Positions 1 to 5,538 of a stretch of DNA of 5,792 nt are shown here, piece after piece. Position numbers and translations under genes: made by a program. The stretch comes from Balneolales bacterium (GTDB lineage Bacteria > Bacteroidota > Rhodothermia > Balneolales > Natronogracilivirgulaceae). The stretch covers positions 1 through 5,792 of the forward strand of contig SKNL01000038.1 in assembly GCA_007120555.1 (NCBI GenBank), given 5' to 3'. The notes under the pieces were generated by a model. It was not told the DNA's origin. It saw nothing but the letters and a program-made list of their open reading frames with translations, and made no database searches. Position 1 is the first letter of the stretch. The number at the start of each line of letters is the position of its first letter.

Positions 1-289
1 CACCATCCAGCCGAAAAACGAGCGGGACAGGTTCGGCATCCGCATCCTCCCGCACTTCATCCCTGATGTCCGGGTCGGCGATGCCGGTATCGGAGTCGAA
101 GGCGGCCCCCGTGGACTGGTCCGTGATGGTGACGGGAACGGGTGAGGTGAATACAAATTCGTCAAGCGTGTTGATGAGCAACACCCTGACTTCGGGTTCT
201 GCATCGAAAGGGGCCACCGGCGCCGGGCGGCAAGCAGCAGCGATGAGCAGCAACACGAATATGCCGTAATGCAAGAATTGCTGATCCAT
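1..289 (-). CDS. Secreted lipoprotein, probable SpoIID/LytB-type (N-terminal part)
   Basis: This gene starts at the ATG at 289-287 and runs off the left edge, leaving 96 residues with no stop. Seen: a short N-terminus, a hydrophobic stretch (about residues 10-19, FVLLLIAAA) and Cys20, which fits a lipoprotein signal peptide (AAA|C) and export to an envelope membrane. The N-terminus has no Lys or Arg, which is unusual for such a signal. Residues 33-62 (EVRVLL, then SPVPVTI and DQSTG) resemble the opening strands of SpoIID/LytB domain proteins, which bind or cut peptidoglycan in sporulation and, in non-sporulating bacteria, act in cell-wall processes. The conserved SpoIID core is outside the window, so the family is inferred. 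An acidic linker follows (about residues 65-87). An AGGGA ribosome binding site lies a few bases before the ATG and no better in-frame start exists upstream. The DUF6132 gene lies 104 bp upstream on the same strand, so the two may be co-transcribed. Confidence 0.72.
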   Translation of the reverse strand, partial: MDQQFLHYGIFVLLLIAAACRPAPVAPFDAEPEVRVLLINTLDEFVFTSPVPVTITDQSTGAAFDSDTGIADPDIRDEVREDADAEPVPLVFRLDG

Positions 290-291
290 GA

Positions 292-344
292 TTGTCCCTG
301 TATTTTTCGTATCGGTTTTAAGTAAGGATACGGATGCGGGACAA
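292..344 (-). promoter_or_regulatory. Nested inverted repeat covering the lipoprotein ribosome binding site
   Basis: Read as minus-strand RNA, the leader runs UUGUCCC, 5 nt, CGUAUC, 13 nt, GAUACG, 9 nt, GGGACAA, then UC and the AUG. The outer arms (338-344 with 292-298) pair over 7 bp and the inner arms (327-332 with 308-313) over 6 bp. The 3' outer arm contains the Shine-Dalgarno AGGGA, so the folded form would hide the ribosome binding site. It could equally be a DNA operator dyad, or chance. No terminator-like U-tract is present. Confidence 0.35.
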
Positions 345-393
345 CTATTTCCAGAGAAACCGTACGGAGTCTGGCCGGACAGGCCCCCGAACG

Positions 394-630
394 TCAGGTC
401 CGCTTCTCTTCCGGAACGGTGGCACCATCGTTTTCATCCTGCTTTTTGGCAGCAGGAGTTACAATATTACCCAAAAGCCCGCCCATAAGCGCGCCATAGG
501 CCGTGGAGTGATACCAGATGGATGTTATGGGACAGGAGCCGGTATTGCAGCCGATGAAATACCAGTACGCATAGCCGCCGAGTGCGCCGAGCAGTATCCC
601 ACCGAGGATAAAATAAATTGATTTTGACAT
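394..630 (-). CDS. Small membrane protein, DUF6132 family
   Basis: This 78-residue protein has two predicted membrane helices (about residues 5-26 and 43-58), joined by a loop with two cysteines (Cys28 and Cys33) in the pattern GCNTGSCPITS, followed by an aromatic/Ser stretch and a glycine-rich helix (YGALMGGLLG). I recognise this arrangement (IGC-x4-CPITS, then YGA-x-MGG-x-LG) as the DUF6132 family of Bacteroidota and Chlorobiota, whose function is unknown to me. The C-terminal 20 residues are charged (KKQDEND, PEEKRT) and should be soluble. The start is the ATG at 630-628; the hydrophobic helix begins at once, so little could be missing. No good Shine-Dalgarno precedes it. It is divergent from pgm and upstream of the lipoprotein gene on the same strand. 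The paired cysteines could bind metal or form a disulfide, but nothing here decides that. Confidence 0.85.
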   Translation of the reverse strand: MSKSIYFILGGILLGALGGYAYWYFIGCNTGSCPITSIWYHSTAYGALMGGLLGNIVTPAAKKQDENDGATVPEEKRT

Positions 631-709
631 GTCAGTGCTACATCTTTGATTTGGTTTATGAGAGTGAACGCCTCAAACATCAAAAAAATTTCAAACGAAA
701 CAGAATGCC
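631..709. promoter_or_regulatory. Divergent intergenic region with imperfect dyad
   Basis: These 79 bp must hold the start signals of both the DUF6132 gene (minus) and pgm (plus). I found no convincing -35/-10 pair or Bacteroidota-type TTTG/TAnnTTTG pair. A dyad spans 645-684: TTTGAT (645-650) pairs with ATCAAA (679-684), GTTT (654-657) with AAAC (675-678), and GAG (660-662) with CTC (672-674), with two small bulges on the left arm and a 9-nt loop. It could be an operator or a leader hairpin for pgm. Confidence 0.3.
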
Positions 710-2353
710 ATGGCCATACACGAATTAGCCGGGAAAAAAGCGCCTCATTACATACTTGACAATATTTCCAGGCTTGTTGCCGCATATTACACCTACCGTC
801 CCGATCCGGAGAATCCGGTCCACCAGGTACAGTTCGGCACCTCCGGACACCGCGGTTCCTCGCTGAAGCGCACGTTCAATGAGGAGCACATTCTGGCCAT
901 ATCACAGGCACTGGCAGATTATCGCAGGGAGGCCGGCATCCATGGAACGCTCTTTATCGGAATTGACACCCATGCCCTGTCTGAACCGGCACTTATTACC
1001 GCTATTGAGGTGCTCGCGGCCAACGATGTGACGGTCGGCTATCAGCAGGGATTCGGCTACACCCCCACCCCTGCCATTTCCCATGCCATTTTGGGATGCA
1101 ACCGTGCCCAGGATGAGTACAAGTGCGACGGGATCGTCATCACACCGTCACACAATCCCCCGGGCGACGGCGGTTTCAAGTACAACCCGCCTTCCGGCGG
1201 TCCGGCCGGCACCGATATCACAAAAAAGATCCAGGATGCGGCGAACCGGATCATGGCGGACGGGTGCCGTGACGTGAAACGCATCCCGTTCGAAAGGGCG
1301 CTCAAGATGGACAACATCATGGCGACCGATTTCGTGATGCCGTACGTCAAGGAGCTGGACCGGGTGATCGACATGGAATCCATCCGCAGGGCCGGACTGC
1401 GCATTGGCGTGGATCCCATGGGCGGCGCCGGAGTGGCGTATTGGGACCCGATAGCGCGCGCCTACGACCTGAACATCGATGTGGTCAACCCCGACACTGA
1501 TCCCCGTTTTGCATTCATGACCGTCGACAAGGACGGCAAGATCCGCATGGATTGCTCCTCCCCGTACGCCATGGCCAGCCTGATCGGTTTGAAGGACCGG
1601 TTCGACATCGCCTTCGGCAACGACCCCGACTTTGACCGCCACGGCATTGTCACGCCCACTGCGGGCCTGATGAATCCCAACCACTACCTGTCGGTGGCCA
1701 TCCACTATCTCTTTCAGAACCGTCCGAAGTGGCGGCCGGATGCTGCAGTCGGCAAAACACTGGTGTCCAGCAGCATGATCGATCGCGTGGGCAAAGGGCT
1801 GGACCGGAAGCTTGCCGAGGTTCCGGTAGGTTTCAAGTGGTTTGTGGATGGTCTTCTGGACGGTTCCTACGGTTTTGGCGGGGAGGAAAGCGCCGGAGCC
1901 TCTTTCCTGCGTTTCGACGGAGGGGCCTGGTCCACCGACAAGGACGGCATCATCATGAACCTGCTGGCCGCCGAGATCACCGCAAAAACGGGCAGGGATC
2001 CCTCAGAGCACTACGCCGACCTGGAGAAGAAACACGGCAGTCCCGTTTACGACCGTATTGACGCGTCCGCCACCCCGGACAAGAAACGGATCCTGGCAAG
2101 CCTGTCACCCGAACTGGTGAAGGCGGAAGAGATGGCCGGTGAACCTGTCCTCAGGAAACTTACGCGTGCTCCGGGCAATGATGCAGCGATCGGCGGTCTG
2201 AAAGTGGAGACCCAAAACGGCTGGTTTGCCGCGCGTCCGTCCGGAACCGAGGATATCTACAAAATCTATGCGGAGAGCTTTCTCGGCAAAGACCACCTGA
2301 AAAGGATTCAGGAGGAGGCCGTGGCCATCGTCAACGAGGTGCTTTCCAGCTGA
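710..2353 (+). CDS. pgm: Alpha-D-glucose phosphate-specific phosphoglucomutase
   Basis: Pgm interconverts glucose 1-phosphate and glucose 6-phosphate in the cytoplasm through a phosphoserine enzyme and glucose 1,6-bisphosphate. It links glycolysis to glycogen, trehalose and nucleotide-sugar synthesis. The 547 residues match the E. coli Pgm length (about 546) and are collinear with it from the first residues (MAIH). Visible motifs: TSGHRG at 44-49; the active-site loop TPSHNPPGDGG at 145-155, with catalytic Ser147; the metal loop DPDFDRHG at 305-312; the sugar-specificity region GFKWF at 374-378 and GGEESAG at 390-396; and the phosphate-binding loop RPSGTED at 509-515. All four alpha-phosphohexomutase domains appear intact. 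The ATG at 710 is supported by the match to E. coli; another ATG at 705 is out of frame. No Shine-Dalgarno is seen. The 3' end overlaps the convergent ATPase gene by 46 bp. Confidence 0.97.
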   Translation: MAIHELAGKKAPHYILDNISRLVAAYYTYRPDPENPVHQVQFGTSGHRGSSLKRTFNEEHILAISQALADYRREAGIHGTLFIGIDTHALSEPALITAIEVLAANDVTVGYQQGFGYTPTPAISHAILGCNRAQDEYKCDGIVITPSHNPPGDGGFKYNPPSGGPAGTDITKKIQDAANRIMADGCRDVKRIPFERALKMDNIMATDFVMPYVKELDRVIDMESIRRAGLRIGVDPMGGAGVAYWDPIARAYDLNIDVVNPDTDPRFAFMTVDKDGKIRMDCSSPYAMASLIGLKDRFDIAFGNDPDFDRHGIVTPTAGLMNPNHYLSVAIHYLFQNRPKWRPDAAVGKTLVSSSMIDRVGKGLDRKLAEVPVGFKWFVDGLLDGSYGFGGEESAGASFLRFDGGAWSTDKDGIIMNLLAAEITAKTGRDPSEHYADLEKKHGSPVYDRIDASATPDKKRILASLSPELVKAEEMAGEPVLRKLTRAPGNDAAIGGLKVETQNGWFAARPSGTEDIYKIYAESFLGKDHLKRIQEEAVAIVNEVLSS

Positions 2354-4323
2354 ATTGCGGGATGGTCATAGCCCAACAGGCGCAGGGCGTTGAGCACCAC
2401 CACCAGGGTTGAACCTTCGTGCAGCAGGACGGCGATGCCGATGCCGGCGTATCCGAAGAGCACAAAAGGCACCAGAAACGCGATCATTCCGAGACTTATG
2501 AAGATGTTTTGCCGGATGATCTTCCGGGTCTGCCGGCTGAGCCCCAGCGCCACCGGCAGTTTGGTCAGATCATCGGCCATCAGGGCGACATCGGCGGTTT
2601 CCAGGGCGACATCCGAGCCGGCCGCGCCCATCGCGATACCCACCGTAGCGTGGGCCATTGCCGGGGCATCGTTTACACCGTCACCGACCATGGCCACTTC
2701 GTTCTCCTCGTCCAGCAGCTTGCGGATGGCATCCACTTTGTGCTCGGGAAGCAGATCGCCCCAGGATTCGTCCACCCCGATTTGTGCCCCGATATTGTCG
2801 GCCACGCGCTGGTGGTCGCCGGAGATCATGATCAATCGTGCGATGCCCATATCGCGCAGAGCGTGTATGACGCCCGTTGCAGCGGGACGGGGAATATCCA
2901 TCAGGGCGATGATGCCGGCAAATTCCTCCTCTTCCTGTACCAGCATGGCAGTGCGCCCCTGCTCATGCAGATCATCAAGCCGGGAGCGGATATCATCCGG
3001 AATGGACCCGTCAAATAACTTCATCTGCCCGATGGCCACCCGCTTCCCGCCAACCGTGCCTGTGATGCCCTTGCCGGTCACCATCTTTATATCCGTTGCC
3101 GTGGGGGTTGCTTCCCCGTTGGTCCACTCGCCGCCGCCACGCACCACGGCCCTGGCGAGCGGATGATCGCTGAACTTCTCAACGGCCACCGCAATTTTCA
3201 TGAGGCCGGCTTTATCCCACCCGTTCAGCGGGATGACGTCGGTGACCTTCGGGGCGCCCTCGGTCAGGGTTCCGGTCTTGTCGAATGCCATTGCACGCAG
3301 TCCGCCCAGCTGCTCGAGCGGACGGCCACCCTTGACCAGCACGCCAAGCCGCGCAGCGCGGGCCACGCCGCTCAGGATGGCACTCGGGGTGGATATGGCC
3401 AGTGCGCATGGACTGGCCGCCACCAGCACGGCCATGGCACGGTAGAACGAATCGCCAAACGGTTCATCGATGACCAGCCAGGCGAAATGGAGCAGGGCGA
3501 CAAAAACCAGGATGATCGGGACAAACACTTTTTCAAATCGTTCGGCAAAGCGCTGGGTGGGCGACTTCTGCGCCTCGGCTTCGTTGACCATGCGGATGAC
3601 CCGGGCGAGGGTACTGTCCTCGGCGCGGCTGAGCACCTCCACCTCCACAAGGCTGTCGCCGTTGATCGTGCCCGCAAAAATCCGGTACTGCGCGCCGAGC
3701 CGATCCTTCTTTTCCCGTGCCTTTTCCCGGGACGGCACCGGCTCCTTGTCCACCGGCACGCTTTCGCCCGTAATCGGGGACTGGTCGACGCTGCTCCGTC
3801 CGGATATCACGAAGCCGTCGGACGGAAACCGTTCGCCCGGACGCACAACCAGCACGTCGCCCGGACTCAGTTCTTCCACCGGCACCTCCTTTTCACCGTC
3901 ACCCTCCTTGATCCTGGCCACGGTCGGCGCCAGGTCCGAAAGCGCCCGGATGGCTTTGCGCGCGCGACCCATGGCGTAATGCTCCAGGGCATGGCCGAGA
4001 CTGAACAGAAACAGCAGCAATGCGCCTTCCGCCCATGCCCCCAGCACTGCGGCACCGGCGGCAGCCACCAGCATGAGGAAGTCAATATCGAACTGTTTCC
4101 TGCGCAGGCTGTAGATCATGTGCCGGAACGCATCATATCCACCGAAGAAGTAGGCCAGCAGATAGGCCGGTATGGGCCTGATCTCCGGATCACCCAGCAC
4201 CTCGTAAAGCCAAGCACCCAGAAGCAATGCGCCGCAAAGCAGGGAAAAAAACAGTTCTCTATGCTCTTTTAATTTTTTCAAATTCTGTGCTGGTGTATTC
4301 CTGGTTAAAACAATCAATTTCAA
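2308..4323 (-). CDS. P1B-4 type heavy-metal translocating P-type ATPase (probable Fe/Co/Zn efflux pump)
   Basis: This 671-residue integral membrane ATPase should export a divalent metal. It has no N-terminal HMA domain or CxxC site, as expected for subgroup P1B-4. Motifs in order: paired helices at about 22-40 and 80-112; actuator TGES at 185-188; a charged insert at about 195-212; the metal-site SPC at 304-306; phosphorylation DKTGT at 348-352 (Asp348); nucleotide-domain SDHPLA at 385-390; hinge GDGVNDAP at 547-554; and HEGST at 635-639 in the last helix. SPC plus HEG(G/S)T is the signature of the CoaT/CtpD/PfeT group, whose members export Co2+, Fe2+ or related ions; which one applies here is not visible. 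No ATG lies near the start. TTG at 4323 is the first start after an in-frame stop, but TTG at 4317 or 4281 is possible. The last 20 or so residues extend past the usual family end into the pgm overlap. Confidence 0.95.
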   Translation of the reverse strand: MKLIVLTRNTPAQNLKKLKEHRELFFSLLCGALLLGAWLYEVLGDPEIRPIPAYLLAYFFGGYDAFRHMIYSLRRKQFDIDFLMLVAAAGAAVLGAWAEGALLLFLFSLGHALEHYAMGRARKAIRALSDLAPTVARIKEGDGEKEVPVEELSPGDVLVVRPGERFPSDGFVISGRSSVDQSPITGESVPVDKEPVPSREKAREKKDRLGAQYRIFAGTINGDSLVEVEVLSRAEDSTLARVIRMVNEAEAQKSPTQRFAERFEKVFVPIILVFVALLHFAWLVIDEPFGDSFYRAMAVLVAASPCALAISTPSAILSGVARAARLGVLVKGGRPLEQLGGLRAMAFDKTGTLTEGAPKVTDVIPLNGWDKAGLMKIAVAVEKFSDHPLARAVVRGGGEWTNGEATPTATDIKMVTGKGITGTVGGKRVAIGQMKLFDGSIPDDIRSRLDDLHEQGRTAMLVQEEEEFAGIIALMDIPRPAATGVIHALRDMGIARLIMISGDHQRVADNIGAQIGVDESWGDLLPEHKVDAIRKLLDEENEVAMVGDGVNDAPAMAHATVGIAMGAAGSDVALETADVALMADDLTKLPVALGLSRQTRKIIRQNIFISLGMIAFLVPFVLFGYAGIGIAVLLHEGSTLVVVLNALRLLGYDHPAIQLESTSLTMATASS

Positions 4324-4341
4324 TTCGCCGTGGTGTATTCC
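4291..4341. repeat. 11-bp direct repeat on both sides of the ATPase start codon
   Basis: TGGTGTATTCC occurs exactly at 4291-4301 and 4331-4341, 40 bp apart, on either side of the proposed TTG start (4321-4323). On the minus strand each copy reads GGAATACACCA and is followed 7-9 bases later by a TTG-AAA. This suggests a local duplication of the start region or two binding sites for one regulator. The 40-bp spacing is not a multiple of three, so the repeat is not visible in the protein. Confidence 0.6.
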
Positions 4342-4509
4342 GGCATCTGATCACTGTCCATCGGCAGCCATTTCTCAGGCGAAACCGCTGGTCGGGCCGT
4401 CCCGGATAAAAAACTGCAACATTTGGTTCGATAACCTTTTACTTTATCCCCGTAATTTATGAATTTCATGGGTTACACTTTCCAAAAGAAATCATTGTTA
4501 AAAGAATGA

Positions 4510-4527
4510 ACCGAAGGTCACGAAGTG
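4510..4527. repeat. GAA-triloop repeat, lone unit A
   Basis: The unit contains two adjoining small palindromes: ACC-GAA-GGT (4510-4518) and CAC-GAA-GTG (4519-4527). It matches the tandem copies at 4633-4670 except that the outer pair of the first stem is A/C instead of G/C. It lies 105 bp left of the tandem pair, with AT-rich DNA between. Confidence 0.75.
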
Positions 4528-4597
4528 CTATGGTCATGACGGCTTCCCGTCGTACAGAAGCATGATTATAATCGTCATGGACATTCCATGTGACCTT
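4514..4597. repeat. Interrupted inverted repeat from unit A to a reversed core copy
   Basis: AAGGTCAC (4514-4521, inside unit A) has its exact reverse complement GTGACCTT at 4590-4597. Inside these arms CATGACG (4535-4541) pairs with CGTCATG (4573-4579). A separate small hairpin, ATGACGG-CTTC-CCGTCGT (4536-4553, one G-T pair), competes with the inner arms. The same GTGACCTT could instead pair with AAGGTCAC in unit B at 4638-4645. Confidence 0.5.
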
Positions 4598-4617
4598 ATA
4601 AATCAAAATAAATCAAA
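4598..4617. repeat. Tandem decamer ATAAATCAAA x2
   Basis: ATAAATCAAA occurs twice head to tail (4598-4607, 4608-4617) in an AT-rich stretch. Ten bp is one helical turn, so the A-runs are in phase and could bend the DNA or act as an upstream promoter element. With two copies this may be chance slippage. Confidence 0.5.
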
Positions 4618-4632
4618 AATTTTAAACATATG

Positions 4633-4670
4633 GACCGAAGGTCACGAAGTGGACCGAAGGTCGCGAAGCG
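4633..4670. repeat. GAA-triloop repeat, tandem units B and C (19-bp period)
   Basis: There are two 19-bp units. B holds GACC-GAA-GGTC (4633-4643) and CAC-GAA-GTG (4643-4651). C holds GACC-GAA-GGTC (4652-4662) and CGC-GAA-GCG (4662-4670). Every half-unit is a short stem closed over GAA. B and C differ at two positions, and both lie in the same base pair of the second stem (A-T in B, G-C in C). The core GCGAAGC in C is known as an unusually stable DNA mini-hairpin. A decayed half-unit (CTACGAACAT) may follow. Confidence 0.8.
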
Positions 4671-4695
4671 CTACGAACATGGCAGTCTCCGGTTG

Positions 4696-4731
4696 ACTCA
4701 CAGGGGCATGATCAAATTTTGGCATGTGAGT
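4696..4731. promoter_or_regulatory. Dyad ACTCACA/TGTGAGT upstream of carbonic anhydrase gene
   Basis: ACTCACA (4696-4702) and TGTGAGT (4725-4731) are perfect inverted repeats 22 bp apart, ending 37 bp before the carbonic anhydrase start. GGCATG occurs twice between them (4705-4710, 4721-4726). The right arm adjoins the weak -35-like TTGGCA. It could be an operator or a leader hairpin; nothing shows which. Confidence 0.3.
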
Positions 4732-4768
4732 TCTTTCTGTCCTTATGAATCTAAATTGATTTAAGCAG

Positions 4769-5398
4769 ATGAAAAATGAATTTTCCGCCCTTTTCGAAAA
4801 AAACCGGAAATGGGCGCAACGCATGGTCACGAAGGATCCCGATTTCTTCAAGCGCCTGGCCGACCAGCAAAAACCGCAATTCCTGTGGATCGGATGCTCC
4901 GACAGCAGGGTCCCGTCCAACCAGATAACCGATATGGATCCCGGTGAATTGTTTGTGCACCGGAATATTGCCAATATGGTGCAGCAGAGCGATATCAACA
5001 TCCTTTCGGTGCTTCAGTATTCGGTGGAGGTGCTCAAAGTCCGCCACATCATTGTCTGCGGGCACTACTCCTGCGGCGGTGTCAAGGCCTCCCTGGAAAT
5101 GACCGATCACGGACTGGTCGACAACTGGATCCGGCCCATCAAGCAGATCTATGAAGACCATCTCGAAGACTTCGAGGGGTTGTCCGAGTCGGAGATCGTC
5201 GACAAACTGTGCGAATGGAATGTCCGCGAGCAGGTCAGGAATGTTGCCAGGAGTACCATTGTGCAGAAAGCCTGGCGCAGCGGGCAGCCGCTCTCCGTGC
5301 ATGGCGTGATCTACGGCATCAAGGACGGGAAACTGATGGATATGGAGTGCAGTATCAGCGATCCTGCCCAGCTGCCATCGATATACCACATCCGCTGA
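4769..5398 (+). CDS. can: Beta-class carbonic anhydrase
   Basis: This cytoplasmic zinc enzyme interconverts CO2 and bicarbonate, supplying bicarbonate to carboxylases and helping pH balance. The 209 residues align closely with E. coli Can, which is about 220 long; the loss is at the C-terminal tail. Zinc ligands are Cys43, His99 and Cys102, and the Asp45-Arg47 pair sits in the CSDSRVP motif at 43-49. GELFVHRN (59-66) and CGHYSCGG (97-104) are family hallmarks. Trp40, Arg65 and Tyr182 correspond to the non-catalytic bicarbonate pocket of the H. influenzae and E. coli enzymes, so bicarbonate-controlled, pH-dependent activity is likely (inference). The ATG at 4769 gives the same N-terminus as E. 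coli (MK, then the helix before WIGCSDSR). No Shine-Dalgarno is visible in the AT-rich stretch just upstream. The AbgT gene follows 140 bp downstream on the same strand; no clear terminator separates them. Confidence 0.97.
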   Translation: MKNEFSALFEKNRKWAQRMVTKDPDFFKRLADQQKPQFLWIGCSDSRVPSNQITDMDPGELFVHRNIANMVQQSDINILSVLQYSVEVLKVRHIIVCGHYSCGGVKASLEMTDHGLVDNWIRPIKQIYEDHLEDFEGLSESEIVDKLCEWNVREQVRNVARSTIVQKAWRSGQPLSVHGVIYGIKDGKLMDMECSISDPAQLPSIYHIR

Positions 5399-5538
5399 GA
5401 ATAATTTTTCTTGCATGAAACGCAGGATTTCTCTATCTCTATGCGAATTGTACATGCTCAACCGGACCATGCGTCCCGTGGACCGGGTTCAGCACCCGAC
5501 ACATCTGCAACCCCATCCCATGTTTTAACCGACACATT
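5399..5538. other. Spacer between can and the AbgT-family gene
   Basis: These 140 bp have no strong terminator. Two overlapping weak hairpins exist: an imperfect one at 5460-5489 (AACC...GGTT with a bulge and a mismatch) and CGGGT-TCAGC-ACCCG at 5484-5498. Neither is followed by a T-run. A 33-codon reading frame (ATG at 5441) ends in TGA at 5540-5542, overlapping the AbgT start as ATGA. It has no good ribosome binding site and no recognisable product, so I do not call it a gene. Confidence 0.6.

Larger units (their letters stand above)
4324..4768. other. 445-bp repeat-rich spacer between divergent ATPase and carbonic anhydrase genes
   Basis: No convincing gene lies here. The left part (4324-4410) is GC-rich with no recognised element. 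The stretch 4411-4510 is AT-rich and should carry the ATPase promoter, but I could not choose one. From 4508 on come the GAA-triloop repeats, a small hairpin, a tandem decamer and a dyad, each listed separately. Possible carbonic anhydrase promoters are weak. A perfect -10 hexamer TATAAT sits at 4567-4572 without a good -35. TTGGCA at 4719-4724 is followed 19 bp later by TATGAA at 4744-4749, which would leave a very short leader. Confidence 0.8.

Noticed and set aside
66..269. Plus-strand frame of 67 codons
   Set aside because: It is antisense to the lipoprotein signal and domain start; low-complexity Ser/Thr/Ala/Gly composition points to a shadow frame.
360..367. Palindrome CCGTACGG
   Set aside because: A single 8-bp palindrome is expected by chance and has no partner or context.
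373..385. GGCC-GGACA-GGCC as a terminator after the DUF6132 gene
   Set aside because: The stem is only 4 bp and no T-run follows it on the minus strand.
1148..1705. Minus-strand frames of 185 and 120 codons in this part of pgm
   Set aside because: They are antisense to conserved Pgm sequence, with no recognisable product and no start signals.
3163..4272. A 369-codon open frame on the plus strand
   Set aside because: It lies wholly antisense to the ATPase, whose every motif is intact. Its translation is rich in His, Gln, Arg and Gly with no domain pattern, as expected for the reverse frame of a GC-rich gene.
4508..4670. Repeats as a CRISPR array
   Set aside because: Units are 19 bp, two are directly adjacent with no spacers, and no cas genes are present.
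4642..5001. Minus-strand frame ending in the GAA-triloop repeats
   Set aside because: It is mostly antisense to the carbonic anhydrase, and its end simply translates the repeat.
4751..5470. A 239-codon open frame on the minus strand
   Set aside because: It is antisense to the carbonic anhydrase, which has complete zinc and catalytic motifs; the reverse frame shows no family.
5460..5498. Hairpins after can as a terminator or riboswitch
   Set aside because: The stems are short or interrupted, mutually exclusive and lack a T-run; no known riboswitch core is visible.
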